Assembly (NCBI GenBank): GCA_964019695.1
Contig: OZ026522.1
Span: 14,630,687 to 14,694,686 of the forward strand
Length of the DNA: 64,000 nt
Reading direction: 5' to 3'
Source of the DNA: Loripinus fragilis
Lineage: Eukaryota > Mollusca > Bivalvia > Lucinida > Lucinidae
Of the stretch, positions 53,730-64,000 are shown piece after piece. The notes under the pieces were generated by a model that saw only the letters and a program-made list of their open reading frames with translations, was not told the DNA's origin and made no database searches. A program made the position numbers and the translations under genes. Numbering within the stretch: position 1 is the first letter of the stretch; each line of letters starts with the position of its first letter.

Positions 53730-54690
53730 TGAGCTCACCTGAGCTATATTTAGGCTCGAGGTGAGCTATTGTGATCATAGGATGCCCGTCGTCCGTCAGT
53801 CTTTAAATAACATCTCCTCCTAAACCACTTAGTGGAAATTTCACCAAACATCACAGAATTGATCCTTGGGTGGTCCCCTTTCAAAGATTTCCATTCCATG
53901 CAGAATTCTGGTTGCCAGGGCAACTAAAACGAAAAACTTAAAAAATCTTCTTGTCAAAAACTAATGGTCCGATTTCAAAATAATTTGGCACAAATGGTCC
54001 TTGGGTGACCCTCTACCAAGATTGTTCAAATTATATTGATCCGTTAGGGAGCGCAGTGGCTCAGTGGTAGAGTGCGAACCTCAACAGCGTCACTGCGTTG
54101 TGTCCTTGAGCAAGAACATTAATCCTAACTTAGTACTGGTTCCCAGGAAGACCCGTCCATTTATAACTGAAAGATTGTTGATGGGGACGTAAAGAATCAA
54201 AACAAACAAATATTGATCCGTCGAAAAACATGGCGGCCAGTGGGCACGGCCAATTTTTCCTATGTTAAAAAAGGGAAAACTTTTAAAAATCAATGGCAAA
54301 TGTGTTGCAGTAGTGGTTATCTTTCTTTATTAGTGGAAAAAGTAACTCCCTTGTAGATTTTAGAAGTGAAAGAGAACATTTTTCATAGAAGATTTTAATG
54401 TTTAAATCCCCATAATTGGTGGCCCCGTCCTAGGGGTTACATATTTTCCATAGGCGTATGTAGGAAAACCATACAAATCTTGGCCTACAGTATATATAGT
54501 AGCATCATCTAGTGAACCTCTACCAAGTTGTTCAAATCATGTCCCTGGATGTTTTACATAGAAGTTGAGGTTCTACTCGTACTTCTTGTTAATTTCGTCA
54601 ACATAATTAATGTAAACTTTTCCATGTAAAGTCTTAATGAAACTGCTGATCCGTATCAAAATTGACATAGATGGACGTCTGTCTGTTAGA
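53730..54690 (+). repeat. Dispersed repeat, GGTGAGCTATTGTGAT family, split by a SINE
   Basis: Begins TGAGCTCACCTGAGC and then CGAGGTGAGCTATTGTGATC. It parallels 43115-43960 (CCACTTAGTGG, GAATTCTGGTTGCCAGGGCA, GTGAACCTCTACCAAGTTG). The SINE at 54045-54210 interrupts it. Confidence 0.6.
54045..54210 (+). mobile_element. SINE family A with internal deletion
   Basis: Flanked by the exact 11-bp repeat TATTGATCCGT (54034-54044 and 54211-54221). Head GGGAGCGCAGTGGCTCAGTGG is intact, but the part up to the B-box is deleted (AGAGTGCGAACCTCAACAGC). Confidence 0.88.
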
Positions 54691-55357
54691 CAGAGCCATC
54701 GGAGTTAGACTGGCTACAAGTATATTATATGACACATTGATGAAAAATCGTTTTAAGGACTGGAGCCAGTCTAGCCCAAGCATAATCCATTCCGTTACAC
54801 TAAAATTGATGAATGCAATGTAACGATATGGTTTACGCCTGGGTTTACATGGATGGTGCAGTGGCTGTTATCGTTCTTTGCCTCTTCCTTCCGGTGCTGT
54901 GGGTTGGTCTGTAGTTTAAGATTGTGGCATTTCCCGGTCATTCTCACTTGCGACTTTATACCAGGGCGGGTACAGACCCCCGTTCCCGGCCCCTCTCTGG
55001 TACCACAAATTATGGGCGTCATGGAGCCCTAAACAATTAATCTTACAGACAGATGCCAGGCTGATCCCCATATCCCCCATATTGTATGTAGAGGGGATAA
55101 AATGTTATAGCATTTGTTATAACATTATGTGGCTGGTCAATGTTGGGCTAAGGTACATTTTCTCATATTGTGGTGGATCATTATCCATTAAATGAAAACA
55201 CCCAAAACAACTACTGAGCAATAAATTGGTAACCTTTGGTATCCGTGGATATTCCATAATAAAATACAGTTTACCTACACAATTGTGAATAAAAACATTA
55301 AAATCCGAATTAATAAAAACACCTAGGAGATTTGTGGCAATAAAATGTTTTTTTAAA
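54691..55357. other. Unassigned DNA
   Basis: A GC-richer block (54840-55020) holds an open minus frame of 75 codons with no recognised similarity. It may be part of an interspersed repeat. Nothing else identifiable. Confidence 0.35.
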
Positions 55358-55626
55358 ACCCTTAAAGCGCCAAGAAAAAAATGCATCTGAAAATGTCGTC
55401 TGCTGAAGTCGTCTGCTGCAAATAATTGCCTAAAATTACTGACGAATTAAGTTAATGAGCAAACAGCGTGGACCCAGAACAGACTGCTCCTACAGGAGCA
55501 GTCTGATCTGGGTCCACACTATTTGCCATTGAGGGGTCCACACTATTTGCCATTAGGGCTTCTTAAACATTTCAGCAGACGAGAAAAGCAGACGACTTTT
55601 GTTGCGATTGGCGCATTAAGGCTAAA
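55358..55626. mobile_element. TTAA-type MITE carrying a GACCCAGATCAGAC palindrome
   Basis: Left CCCTTAAAGCGCCAAG, right GCGATTGGCGCATTAAGG. Inverted subterminal GTCGTCTGCTG and CAGCAGACGA. The palindrome AGACTGCTCCTACAGGAGCAG sits at the centre, followed by a duplicated GTCCACACTATTTGCCATT. Same layout as 31289-31528. Confidence 0.7.
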
Positions 55627-55680
55627 AGCTCTTTTCCTGAACCAGTGTTGCATGGTATGAAAGAGTTGAACTGTTTGACA

Positions 55681-55745
55681 AACAGTGTGAGTACAGATCA
55701 GCTAGCTTCAAAAAGCCAGCTGATCAGGACCCCCACCGTTTTCCG
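55681..55745. repeat. Palindrome, GATCAGCT variant
   Basis: AACAGTGTGAGTACAGATCA then GCTAGCTTC, AAAA, and GCCAGCTGATCAGGAC then CCACCGTTTTC. It is a more diverged member of the palindrome family. Confidence 0.5.
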
Positions 55746-55880
55746 TTCAGTTTGTGATTCTTTCTTAATGGATTGACTCGCTGATAAATTATGAACCGAA
55801 GACCCAGCAGGATAACATTGTTTCGACATCAATGTGCCTGCTGGGGAGAGATTTCCATGTATTATATGACGTTTTGGTTA

Positions 55881-56363
55881 CTGTAAAGGCGGCACCTCAT
55901 GAATGCGTAAAAGCTGAAAATGAGGCGTTGTTTTATTCAAAAGTAACTATCATCTTGCGCCATTATCTCAGTATAGACGCAAAACACATTCTTTAGTCCT
56001 TAAAACGCCAGCAAAATAACTGCATCTGAACATGTCTGTTTAACGTAAGCACAGAGGCAAACATTGTGGACCCAGATCACGGACTGCTCCTACAGGAGCA
56101 GTCTGATCTGGGTCTACACTGTTTGTCTATGAGGCTTCAAATATTTAAGTGGACAACAAAAAACATACATTTTGTGATTATGCGCTTTAAGGGTTAATAA
56201 ATGTGAGTTCAGTGTGTATACGGTAAGGATTTTCATGAAATGCACGCACGTTTGCGCGGCCCAAATACTCCAAATTATAAATAGAACCTGATTTCCCTTG
56301 TTTAGCAGATGAAATAGCCGAACCACGCCCAGATATGAATATTAAAGTTGCCGCCTTTACAGT
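55881..56363. mobile_element. MITE with TACTGTAAAGGCGGCA ends, containing a second MITE
   Basis: TACTGTAAAGGCGGCA at the left and TGCCGCCTTTACAGTA at the right. The interior holds a TTAA-type MITE (about 55998-56196; CCTTAAAACGCCAGC to GCGCTTTAAGGG) with its own central GACCCAGAT palindrome, a three-level nest. Confidence 0.65.
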
Positions 56364-56675
56364 AAGCGAACAGTCTATTAATACACATTAATTCACCACT
56401 CTTGCACCACCTGCCGATTCCCAGTCCAAAAGCAAACAGCACTGGAAAACATTAAAAAGCTGAGGAACAAATGTGACAAGTAAATACCCAACTTCAGCGC
56501 TGTATTTAGCCTATTCCTTTCATAAATTTAACCATATTGCATTTAGAAAAAAAAAGTTTTCTCAGTAAAAGAGGGTTACGCTACAAACCCTTGTCAACAT
56601 GCTTTCCACCGATAAAGGATCTGCACTGTTTTTAATAGAATTTATACCTGAAATCATGCAGCTGGTCCAAGGATT

Positions 56676-56885
56676 AATTCTTTGCATGCTGAGCAATTCT
56701 GCATGCTATTTTGCTGTCTGCTGATGTTTTCAAACTCCACCTTTTCGAAAAATTATTTCAGGAATATCATTATGTCAAACACTTTGGACCCAGATCAGTC
56801 CCGACATTCTGTCGGACCTGATCTGGATCTGGTCCAAACAGTTCACAAAGGTTAGCAGAAGACACTCAGTAAACATTGAGTTAAG
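56676..56885. mobile_element. TTAA-type MITE, AACTCTTTGC family
   Basis: Starts TTAATTCTTTGCATGCTGAG and ends CAGTAAACATTGAGTTAA. The centre palindrome reads GGACCCAGATCAG..CCGACATTCTGTCGG and then CTGATCTGG. Confidence 0.65.
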
Positions 56886-57659
56886 TATACCCAACTTCGG
56901 TGCTGTATTTTAGCATAGCTACATGTGTATTATTACCAAAGTCAAAACTTTTAGTCAGGAAAATAAATCAGAAAAGTTAACAAGTCGCCTTGATTAGGGG
57001 TAATTTGGTACGCTGAATCCAAAAACCAATATTGGCAAGCTGAGAAATGACGTCTAAATGACCTAATTTGCATATTTTCAAATAGCCGCCAAAAATCATG
57101 GAATTTGACATATTACTAATTTGTTTTATTTTTTGACAATGTTTTTTTTTATCCAAGATCATTAGTTTTATGTCCTAAGATGGTTTTACCCTTAGACTAC
57201 ATGGTTGTGGCGGCAATTTACATAATTATTCCTGGTTATTACCGTATTCATGGTCATAAATGCCCGTTTAGTCTATAAAATCACATATAAACTAGCCTTA
57301 TATAGCATGTTCAGTATCCTGCTATTTAAGTTTTATTCAAAGCACGATTTTGGGCTGTTTATCAGAAAGAAACTTGATAATCAACAAGTTGTTTTGTTTT
57401 AAAACAAATATGTCATAATCTCCATATCCAAATATGTGGCACATTTTCTATCTATAAAAAGTAACAGCATTCACATTCCCTGGTAACCTAGGGACTAATT
57501 AGACCAACCTTGCACCATCAGGACAACTTCTAATATGTGTCAAATTGTATTGTGAGACCACGTTAATGGGTAAAACGTGTTGCCCGAAAAAATAAACCCA
57601 TTTGAACTATGTGAAATTGCATGGTTTCCATGACAACGCATAATGCGCTTCTAAAGAAT

Positions 57660-60050
57660 GCTGATGTTCCGACAAAAGTACTAATATGCTAGCAGCTACT
57701 CATACTAAACTTTTAAACATGATACCAACTGAATCTTAAGACATAGGACTTTAATCCGATGTTCAGATATGTAAATTATCAAATTTGCATATTCATGAAT
57801 ATTAATAAAAATATTAGAAATAGGAGGAAAATCGTAAAAAAATCAGGGGGTGTACATGCAAAAGTATATATACTATACTAGTAGCCTTGGTACCAATATA
57901 ATGCTAATACATAGCATCTTTACTTAATGGTCCAATATGCAAATCTAAAAAATGTATTCATGAATATTAATTGAAATATTAGAAATGAGAAAAAATAGAG
58001 AACAATTAATAGAATGTACATACAAAATTACTCATATATCAGCTGCTATTTATCCTAGATTTCATACTCACTTTCTAAACTTGTTACCAAATTGAAGTCC
58101 AGGAAAAGTTCTAATTTAGTGTCGGTTGATAATCAAATTATTTAATTTGTTTATTGATAAGTATTTTTTGAAGATACAACCTTATTGATTTGTTTTCAAT
58201 TTTTCTTTAGTTTTCTATAGTTTTCATCTAAATTCTTGAATATGTTAGTTAAATGATTTGTATATCTGACCATTGAAATAAAATACTATGTCTCAGCCTT
58301 AATTTGAAAATAAGATTAATTTTCTAGAACAATTTAAAGATGAGATAGGAGTAACCATAGAAATAGCCCCCCACTAATATTTCTACGTTAACTCTCTCAT
58401 TTCTTACGTTTACATTAATATTAATAAATTTAAAAATTTGATAATTTCATATAGTGACTATTGAGTAAAGTAAAATGTCTTAGCTTTAAGTCAGTAGCAA
58501 GCATGGTAGTCAATGAATATTAGCAGCTACGAAATGGGTAATTTTGTAGGTATACCCCTTCAATTTTATTAACATGTTTCTCTCATTTCCAACATATAAA
58601 TTATAATTCAAGAATATAATAATTAAATGATTTGCATATCTAATCATGACATTATATGTGCTTTGTCTTAGCATTTATTTGGTACCAAGTGTGTTAGTCT
58701 AAGACAATTAGCAGATGATATATAGATAATTTTGTAGATATACACTTTTTATTATTTTCCGCAAATTTTCTTCTTTTTTTTAATGTTTTCATTTTTATTC
58801 ACAAATAAGCAAATTAGATTTGTATATCAGAATATTGTGTTAAAGTAATATGACTCAACTTTCAGGTGGTACCAAGTTTGGAAGTCAAGAATAGTTAGCA
58901 GCTGACACATTGGTTATGTTGTTCGTACACCCCCTTAAATTTTCTACCATTTTCTCTTATTTCTAATGTTTTAATTAATATTCATGAATATGCAGATAAG
59001 ATAAATTCGTATATCATGATATTGGGTAATAGTGTTATGTCTCAAACTTAATTGGTAACAAGCCTGGTAGTCTAACATAGTTAGCAGCTGACATTTAGGT
59101 AGTGCTGTACGTACCCCCCACCCCCTATTTTTTCTACCATTTTTCTTATTTCTCATGTTTTCATTCATTTACATGAATATTCAAATTAGAGCATTTGAAT
59201 ATCATACCATTGGGTAAAACGACTTTGTCTATGCTTTGATTTGATATCCTGTTTGATAAACTATAATAACTAGTAACCTACATAAGGGTAAAGTGTATAG
59301 GTACACCCCCTAATTTTTTCTACAAATTTTCTTTTATTTCTATTATTTCTTTATTAATACTTATAAATATGCATTAACAAAAATTTGCATATCAGCATAT
59401 TGATTTAAAGAAGTATGAGTGGGCTTAAATCTTGGTACCAAGTTCGGTAGAGTAGGATGAGTTGGTGCTTAGATACAAATCATTTTGTAGGTACACCCCC
59501 TACCTTTAGAATCATATTATGGATTTTCACATTATGGGGGTGGGGGGGGGGTAATTTGTTCTAGACAAGCCTCCATGAGCAAGTTTTTTCTTTGCTATTT
59601 AGCGACCAAATTGTTTCACCATGAACTGCCAACTTGCTTTTCTTGAATTAGTGGAAGAGGGAAAACATCCACGAAAGAATGTGCAGCAGGCAAGTGTCGA
59701 AGCTCGGGTCTGCTTGCAAATCAAGGGGACATGCTTCTAACCCAGCTACAGTGCCTGATGAGTTGCCATGGACACCATGCAATTTTATGTAATCCAAACA
59801 GGTATATTTTCGGAGACAATATCTTTTTGGCATTTAGTGGTCCCACTGAACAATTTTGCATCCATTAGCAATTGCCTTTGGATGCACAGTAAGTCTAACA
59901 AGCCCCACCCCTCCCGAGGTGTGTGTGTGGGGGGGGGATAGTTATCCCATGATTTTACCACAATTTTTAGCTTCATTTATATCTATGAATATGCAAATGA
60001 GATAATTTTGTATATGACTGTTGGATGAAAGGACTTGTCAAATCGTATCA
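57660..60050 (+). repeat. AT-rich degenerate tandem array, unit about 168-189 bp
   Basis: Repeated anchors are TAGCAGCT.AC, TTCATGAATATTAAT and GTACACCCCCT..TTTT. The last anchor starts near 58926, 59112, 59301 and 59490, spacing about 186-189. Units are heavily diverged, so the array is old. G-rich stretches lie at 59537-59551 and 59930-59939. Confidence 0.7.
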
Positions 60051-61182
60051 CTCAGATGATATAATAATATGCAACAAGAACAGTTTGTGGCAGAATTCAA
60101 TTTACATTTGTTTTTTTTTATAATTTTTCATTATTTTCTGAAATTTTCATCAATATTTATAATAGTGGTATCATTGAAATGCCTGTTTTAAAGTTCCCAT
60201 TTTAATGAAATTATTCCTGACATATTTTGGCCAGATATTATGCTCGAACTAACATGAAAAAAACCCTTAACTTACTCGGAAGCAAGATTATTTGCTCAAG
60301 TTGTCCGCCCTGATTAACTCTTGGTCACATTTTAAATTCTAATTGCATAAAGGACCTCGGACAGTTTCCTATTCAATCTGCCCAAATTTTGACCGCCTTT
60401 GGGCTAGGATAATGCATAACTGACAACTATATTTTTGTGCTTAAATCAAACCGTTACATTTAGTGCACCCAGCAAAATAAAAATATTTTGAAAATATTGC
60501 AAAATTATGCCAAGACTTTAGAGTTTAGGGAGTGGGGGTATATTTTGTGACCAAATTTTATTTCACAGAAAGTCAAAGTTTTCTCGAGTTTTCACCTGAA
60601 TACATGTAAATATTATGTTTGCGGCATAAAACTTGAAACAAAAGTAATGTGTTTGCATAAAATTCGGGTTGAGAAGATTTCGTTGTTTCATATAAAGAAG
60701 AGTGCTGTCAATGACTTTTGGCTATTACCTGTAATGTTTCAAGTTTAACTTGTGCACTGAGGCGTATAATATCTGCATACTGTATAAATCATAGTGTAGA
60801 TAAACATAGTTTTGAGCGTAAAATTGTTAATATTTCCTTACACATCAGATCTAGGCTTTATTTTCGTGCTTAAAAGAACCGTCTCATTGTGACGGTTCTT
60901 TTGAGTACCCACACCGTATGTTTTGGCTTAGAAATGAGACAATTAATTACATGGTACGCACTCATAACTAAAGCCCTGATACATGCCATTGTAAATTGAT
61001 ATTCACCTACAGGTTTGTACAAAATAAGTTTCTAATAAGCTTTTATCATAAAGTGTTTTTGAGCATTTTGACAGCGTCCCCCCCCCCCCGTGACCAATCA
61101 TGCCGTTTTTATATGATGTGTGTAATGTAAAACTACAACTGTATGCAAAAGTATTAGTTTGGTCACGGGGGGGAAAGCACTT
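60051..61182. other. Unassigned DNA with one palindrome
   Basis: Contains the CTTAAAAGAACC palindrome at 60861-60930 and a C-run with its inverted G-run partner (61079-61089 and 61165-61171). No gene seen. Confidence 0.4.
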
Positions 61183-61590
61183 CAGTAAAACTTTAAAGCG
61201 CCACCTATATTTTCCAGCAGACGACAATTTTAAATTTTGCCGCTTTTTAAAAGGAATGATATTTCATGACAATCGTCTGCTGGCAGACGATTCTCATGAA
61301 ATATCGTACCTTATTTTTGTCGAAAATTAGGAAAGATGTCGCAAAATTTGTCGTCTGCTGCAGTCGTGATTGGCGCTTTAAGGGTTCATCATTTAAGCGC
61401 CAATCACGACTGCAGCAGACTCCTCTATCTTAATTCTCGGAAAAATAAGGCATGATATCAAGCCTAATTTGTTATGTTATGTTATGTTATATTATGATAT
61501 CAAGCCTTATTTGTTTTTTGTGAAAGTAGCAAAATTTGAAAATGTTATCTGCAGCAAATTAGGTGGCGCTATTTTGGGTCCTGGAAACAG
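61183..61590. mobile_element. Two CAGACGA-family MITEs head to head
   Basis: The first (about 61190-61384) runs AAAGCGCCACCTATATTTTC to GATTGGCGCTTTAAGGG. The second (about 61393-61580) runs AAGCGCCAATCACGACTGCA to TTAGGTGGCGCTATTTTGGG, in the opposite orientation. Both carry the GTCTGCTGCAG/CTGCAGCAGAC subterminal pair. Confidence 0.7.
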
Positions 61591-62029
61591 CTGGCCTTAC
61601 AGGCAGTGTGCGTCAGTGTTACAGGTCAATGGACAAAGGCTAAAGCTGTCTCTTTTTTTTCTTTCATAAATATGTTTAGTCGTCCACCCCTCTACTGAGA
61701 ATATCAATATTTTATACTTATGAAATTAATGGTTGATCGGTTCTATTGATACAGCTTGGCGAAAACAGATGTGTCAACTAAAGTAGGTCATATTTATGCT
61801 GCCACACTTACAGAATTTTGTAAACCTAAAATTTATAGGAAGTTAAAAAACAAAGTCTCACCTTGGAGCACTGTTGAACCGCAAATTTCACACTTCGCAA
61901 ATTTCACACCGTTTGAAGAATTGGTACCAAAACGTCACTTTTGGTAAATGTGAAATTTGCGTACGATCAATTTCGATAATTTTGGGGGTCTAAAATCTGT
62001 GTTCAAATTTCACATTTTTATATGTTTAA
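61591..62029. other. Unassigned DNA
   Basis: An open stretch (61756-61947) has no recognised similarity and no splice context. Repeated GAAATTTG/CAAATTTCACA words herald the minisatellite that follows. Confidence 0.35.
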
Positions 62030-62300
62030 CGTGTGAAGACTCTGTACGTATTCGTCTTATCTGTGAAGAACTGGTTTGATTGAAGAAATGGTACTCAATT
62101 TTCACAAACGGGAAGAATCGCTGCCAATTTCTCACACATGTGAAGACTCGGTACTCAATTTGCACAAATGTATAGAAATTGAACAATATCCTCACACATG
62201 TGAAAAATTGGTACCGAATGCTCAGACATGTGAACAAATTGGTAATCTTCACAGATGTCAATGACAGAATTTGTAATATCTAGCCACATGTGAAAGATTC
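62030..62300 (+). repeat. Minisatellite around CACATGTGAA
   Basis: Units of about 27-30 bp of the form TCACACATGTGAAGACTCGG then TACTCAATTT. One frame of part of it reads HTCE repeatedly, but this is explained by the repeat. Confidence 0.7.
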
Positions 62301-62344
62301 GATTTATCACATGACTTGCGATTGCAAGCGACTGGATGACTACA

Positions 62345-62369
62345 TCTCTCTCTCTCTCTCTCTCTCTCT
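62345..62369 (+). repeat. CT dinucleotide microsatellite
   Basis: About 12 uninterrupted TC units. Confidence 0.95.
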
Positions 62370-64000
62370 TTTAAGCGAATGTAAATTCGTCTTAGAAACA
62401 GCTTCATACCTAGATCAAAGGGACACAACTCAAAAGTGTATATACTAGAGTTATGGCTGTTGCGTTCTGCTTGTCTTCATATGTTGGTTAATATTTGTAT
62501 GAAATTTCATGTATGTACCTTGAGTTATGCTGTCTGTACGCCATCTCAAATAAGTGGCTATTTGCAAAGAGGCTTGAAATAATGAATTTGAGTGATTTTT
62601 TCAACAGTACAGCGAATTGTGTGTGTTGAAACACAATCTGGTGATTTAAGAATATGCAAAAATGTTCCAATTAAGCAATTGAAATAATACGTTAGATCTT
62701 TTTCAAAGCAGTATTAGAATGCTGTTTTTTTAAAGAATAACTGGATGCCAAAATTCAATATGCCACCAAGCACAACAAAACTTATTCGTGAAATATTCTA
62801 CATAACTTTTGAGTGTCTTCCTTCATAATTTTGAATGGCAGAGTGGACATGATTTTGTAACACATGACACAGACAAAGTCAATATGTCCCTCAGAACACA
62901 ATTCATTATACAGAAAAAGATGGCCATCGGGCCAGGGTGTCGCTCGCCTGAGATTGACTGTTTATAAGGATAATAGCAAATCAGAGCACTTCCCAAATCC
63001 CAGCTACGATGTGTTTCATAATAAAGCTTTACATGAAAAAGTGTCCATTAATTATGTTGACAAAATTAACAGGATGTTGACACTCTGGGCTGGGCCATTT
63101 TTTGGCCCCACGGTTATATTGCGAACAAACGTGGTAGATGTCTTCTAGCTGATGCTACATACTAAATATCAAGGCTCTAGATCAAGTGCTTTCAGACAAG
63201 GAGTGTTATCTCCCTTACTCACACTGGTAAATGTATATGTCGATTTGCTGGTATTTACGCGTATTGCCAGTACTTCATAGACCGGATTTGGTAGATATTG
63301 GTGTAAATACTATACTCAAACAAAAAAGTTATGTCCGCTTAACGTTTATGTCCATCAGTTCCAAATGTACGAACGCATTTCATTCAAAATTTTCACCTTA
63401 CAAATTTTGATCATTTAGAAATGATTTGCACCTAAGAGTAATCCATTTGATAATCAGTGTAGCCGCTGACAAAGCTGTGAACACGAGTACCCTTAAAATC
63501 ACAAGTCACAACATCAATAGGTTGTGTGCCCATCATAATCCCGAACCGTTTAAGCACATTTAAGCATTACTGAACAAACTCTCTAGTCAGATAAGCTGGA
63601 TAGTTGTATGCGTTGCTTTTACAGCCACATCCATTAGTCTGTAATACTCTGACGTCACAAAACATCGATCACGAGCGTGCGTGAAAACACTCAGAAAATT
63701 CATTTTGATAATCAACAAACTAGAACAAATATGATGTTTTTTCGTCACCACAAGCATTTTAACATTAATTAAGACTAATCAGCATCAAAACAATTGATAA
63801 CGGTAATTTTCTGATGATTTTGCAGTAAGGGGTGGGGTATAAAACACAGATTTAGTGAACCTTTGATGCTCGACATCAGCCATAGTTTTCGTTTTTCTCA
63901 ATTGTGTAATTGTTGTCATAAACAGACACAACAAATTAAATAAAAAATAGCCTCAAAATGATGTGAGGTTAAGGAGAATAGAAAGTTCCTAAAATGTTAT
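62370..64000. other. Unassigned DNA to window end
   Basis: Apart from the dispersed repeat near 63060-63215 (GGGCCATTTTTTGGCCCC, compare 25190), no exon, RNA gene or element end could be supported. Confidence 0.4.

Noticed and set aside
14925..54210. SINE heads as functional tRNA genes
   Set aside because: A- and B-box-like words are present, but the sequence continues into SINE bodies with CAAA tails and target duplications, and no full cloverleaf can be drawn.
62076..62264. Open frame with repeated HTCE as a zinc-binding protein
   Set aside because: It is the translation of a 27-30 bp minisatellite; no splice sites or flanking coding signal.

Overview
The window is animal genomic DNA, most probably from a bivalve mollusc and plausibly a heterodont clam. 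It has long AT-rich introns, short exons with GT/AG borders, two tRNA-derived SINE families ending in (CAAA)n, dense nested MITEs, and a Penelope-like retroelement of the Naiad type. The clam assignment is inference from repeat style and from the selenoprotein-type Naiad; no species marker is visible.

Host gene. One recognisable host gene is present: the 3' part of EFL1 (elongation factor-like GTPase 1, the EF-2 paralogue that works with SBDS to release eIF6 from 60S ribosomal subunits). Thirteen + strand exons between 7666 and 39328 join in one open frame of 1007 codons including the stop, and every splice phase agrees. A 42-nt candidate exon at 5580-5621 would extend it upstream. The N-terminal GTPase exons must lie before the window. 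The gene ends at 39328, and I found no second host gene between there and 64000.

Layout. 1-5152: a TTAA-flanked MITE holding a hAT-like MITE and, at 963-5127 on the minus strand, a Naiad element with 122-bp pseudo-LTRs. 5153-7665: EFL1 intron with a pogo-like MITE, a SINE and palindromes. 7666-39328: EFL1 exons in introns packed with SINEs, PIF/Harbinger-type MITEs with TTA duplications, TTAA MITEs, palindromes, a large inverted repeat (26400-28575) and a 153-bp satellite (29728-30492). 39329-64000: intergenic or unassigned DNA made of repeats, including three copies of a roughly 700-bp element with a large terminal hairpin, a hAT remnant with a BED zinc finger, a 1722-bp element with 511-bp inverted repeats inside a minisatellite, and a roughly 188-bp degenerate tandem array.

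Main discoveries. (1) The Naiad protein is read in one frame of about 1056 codons interrupted only by four UGA codons. Several fall where Penelope-type proteins carry conserved cysteine, including the endonuclease Cys motif and the CxC linker, so this is a selenocysteine-encoding retrotransposon. The copy itself looks dead: the motif A Asp is His and there is a 1-nt frameshift near the C-terminus. (2) EFL1 has undergone tandem triplication of 'splice acceptor plus exon head' twice, at exon 8 (100-bp units) and at the last exon (about 120-bp units). The latter gives two alternative terminal exons with intact acceptors and in-frame stops. (3) A family of at least 15 compact, nearly perfect palindromes sharing the core GACCCAGATCAGAC is scattered through the window and embedded in different MITE families.
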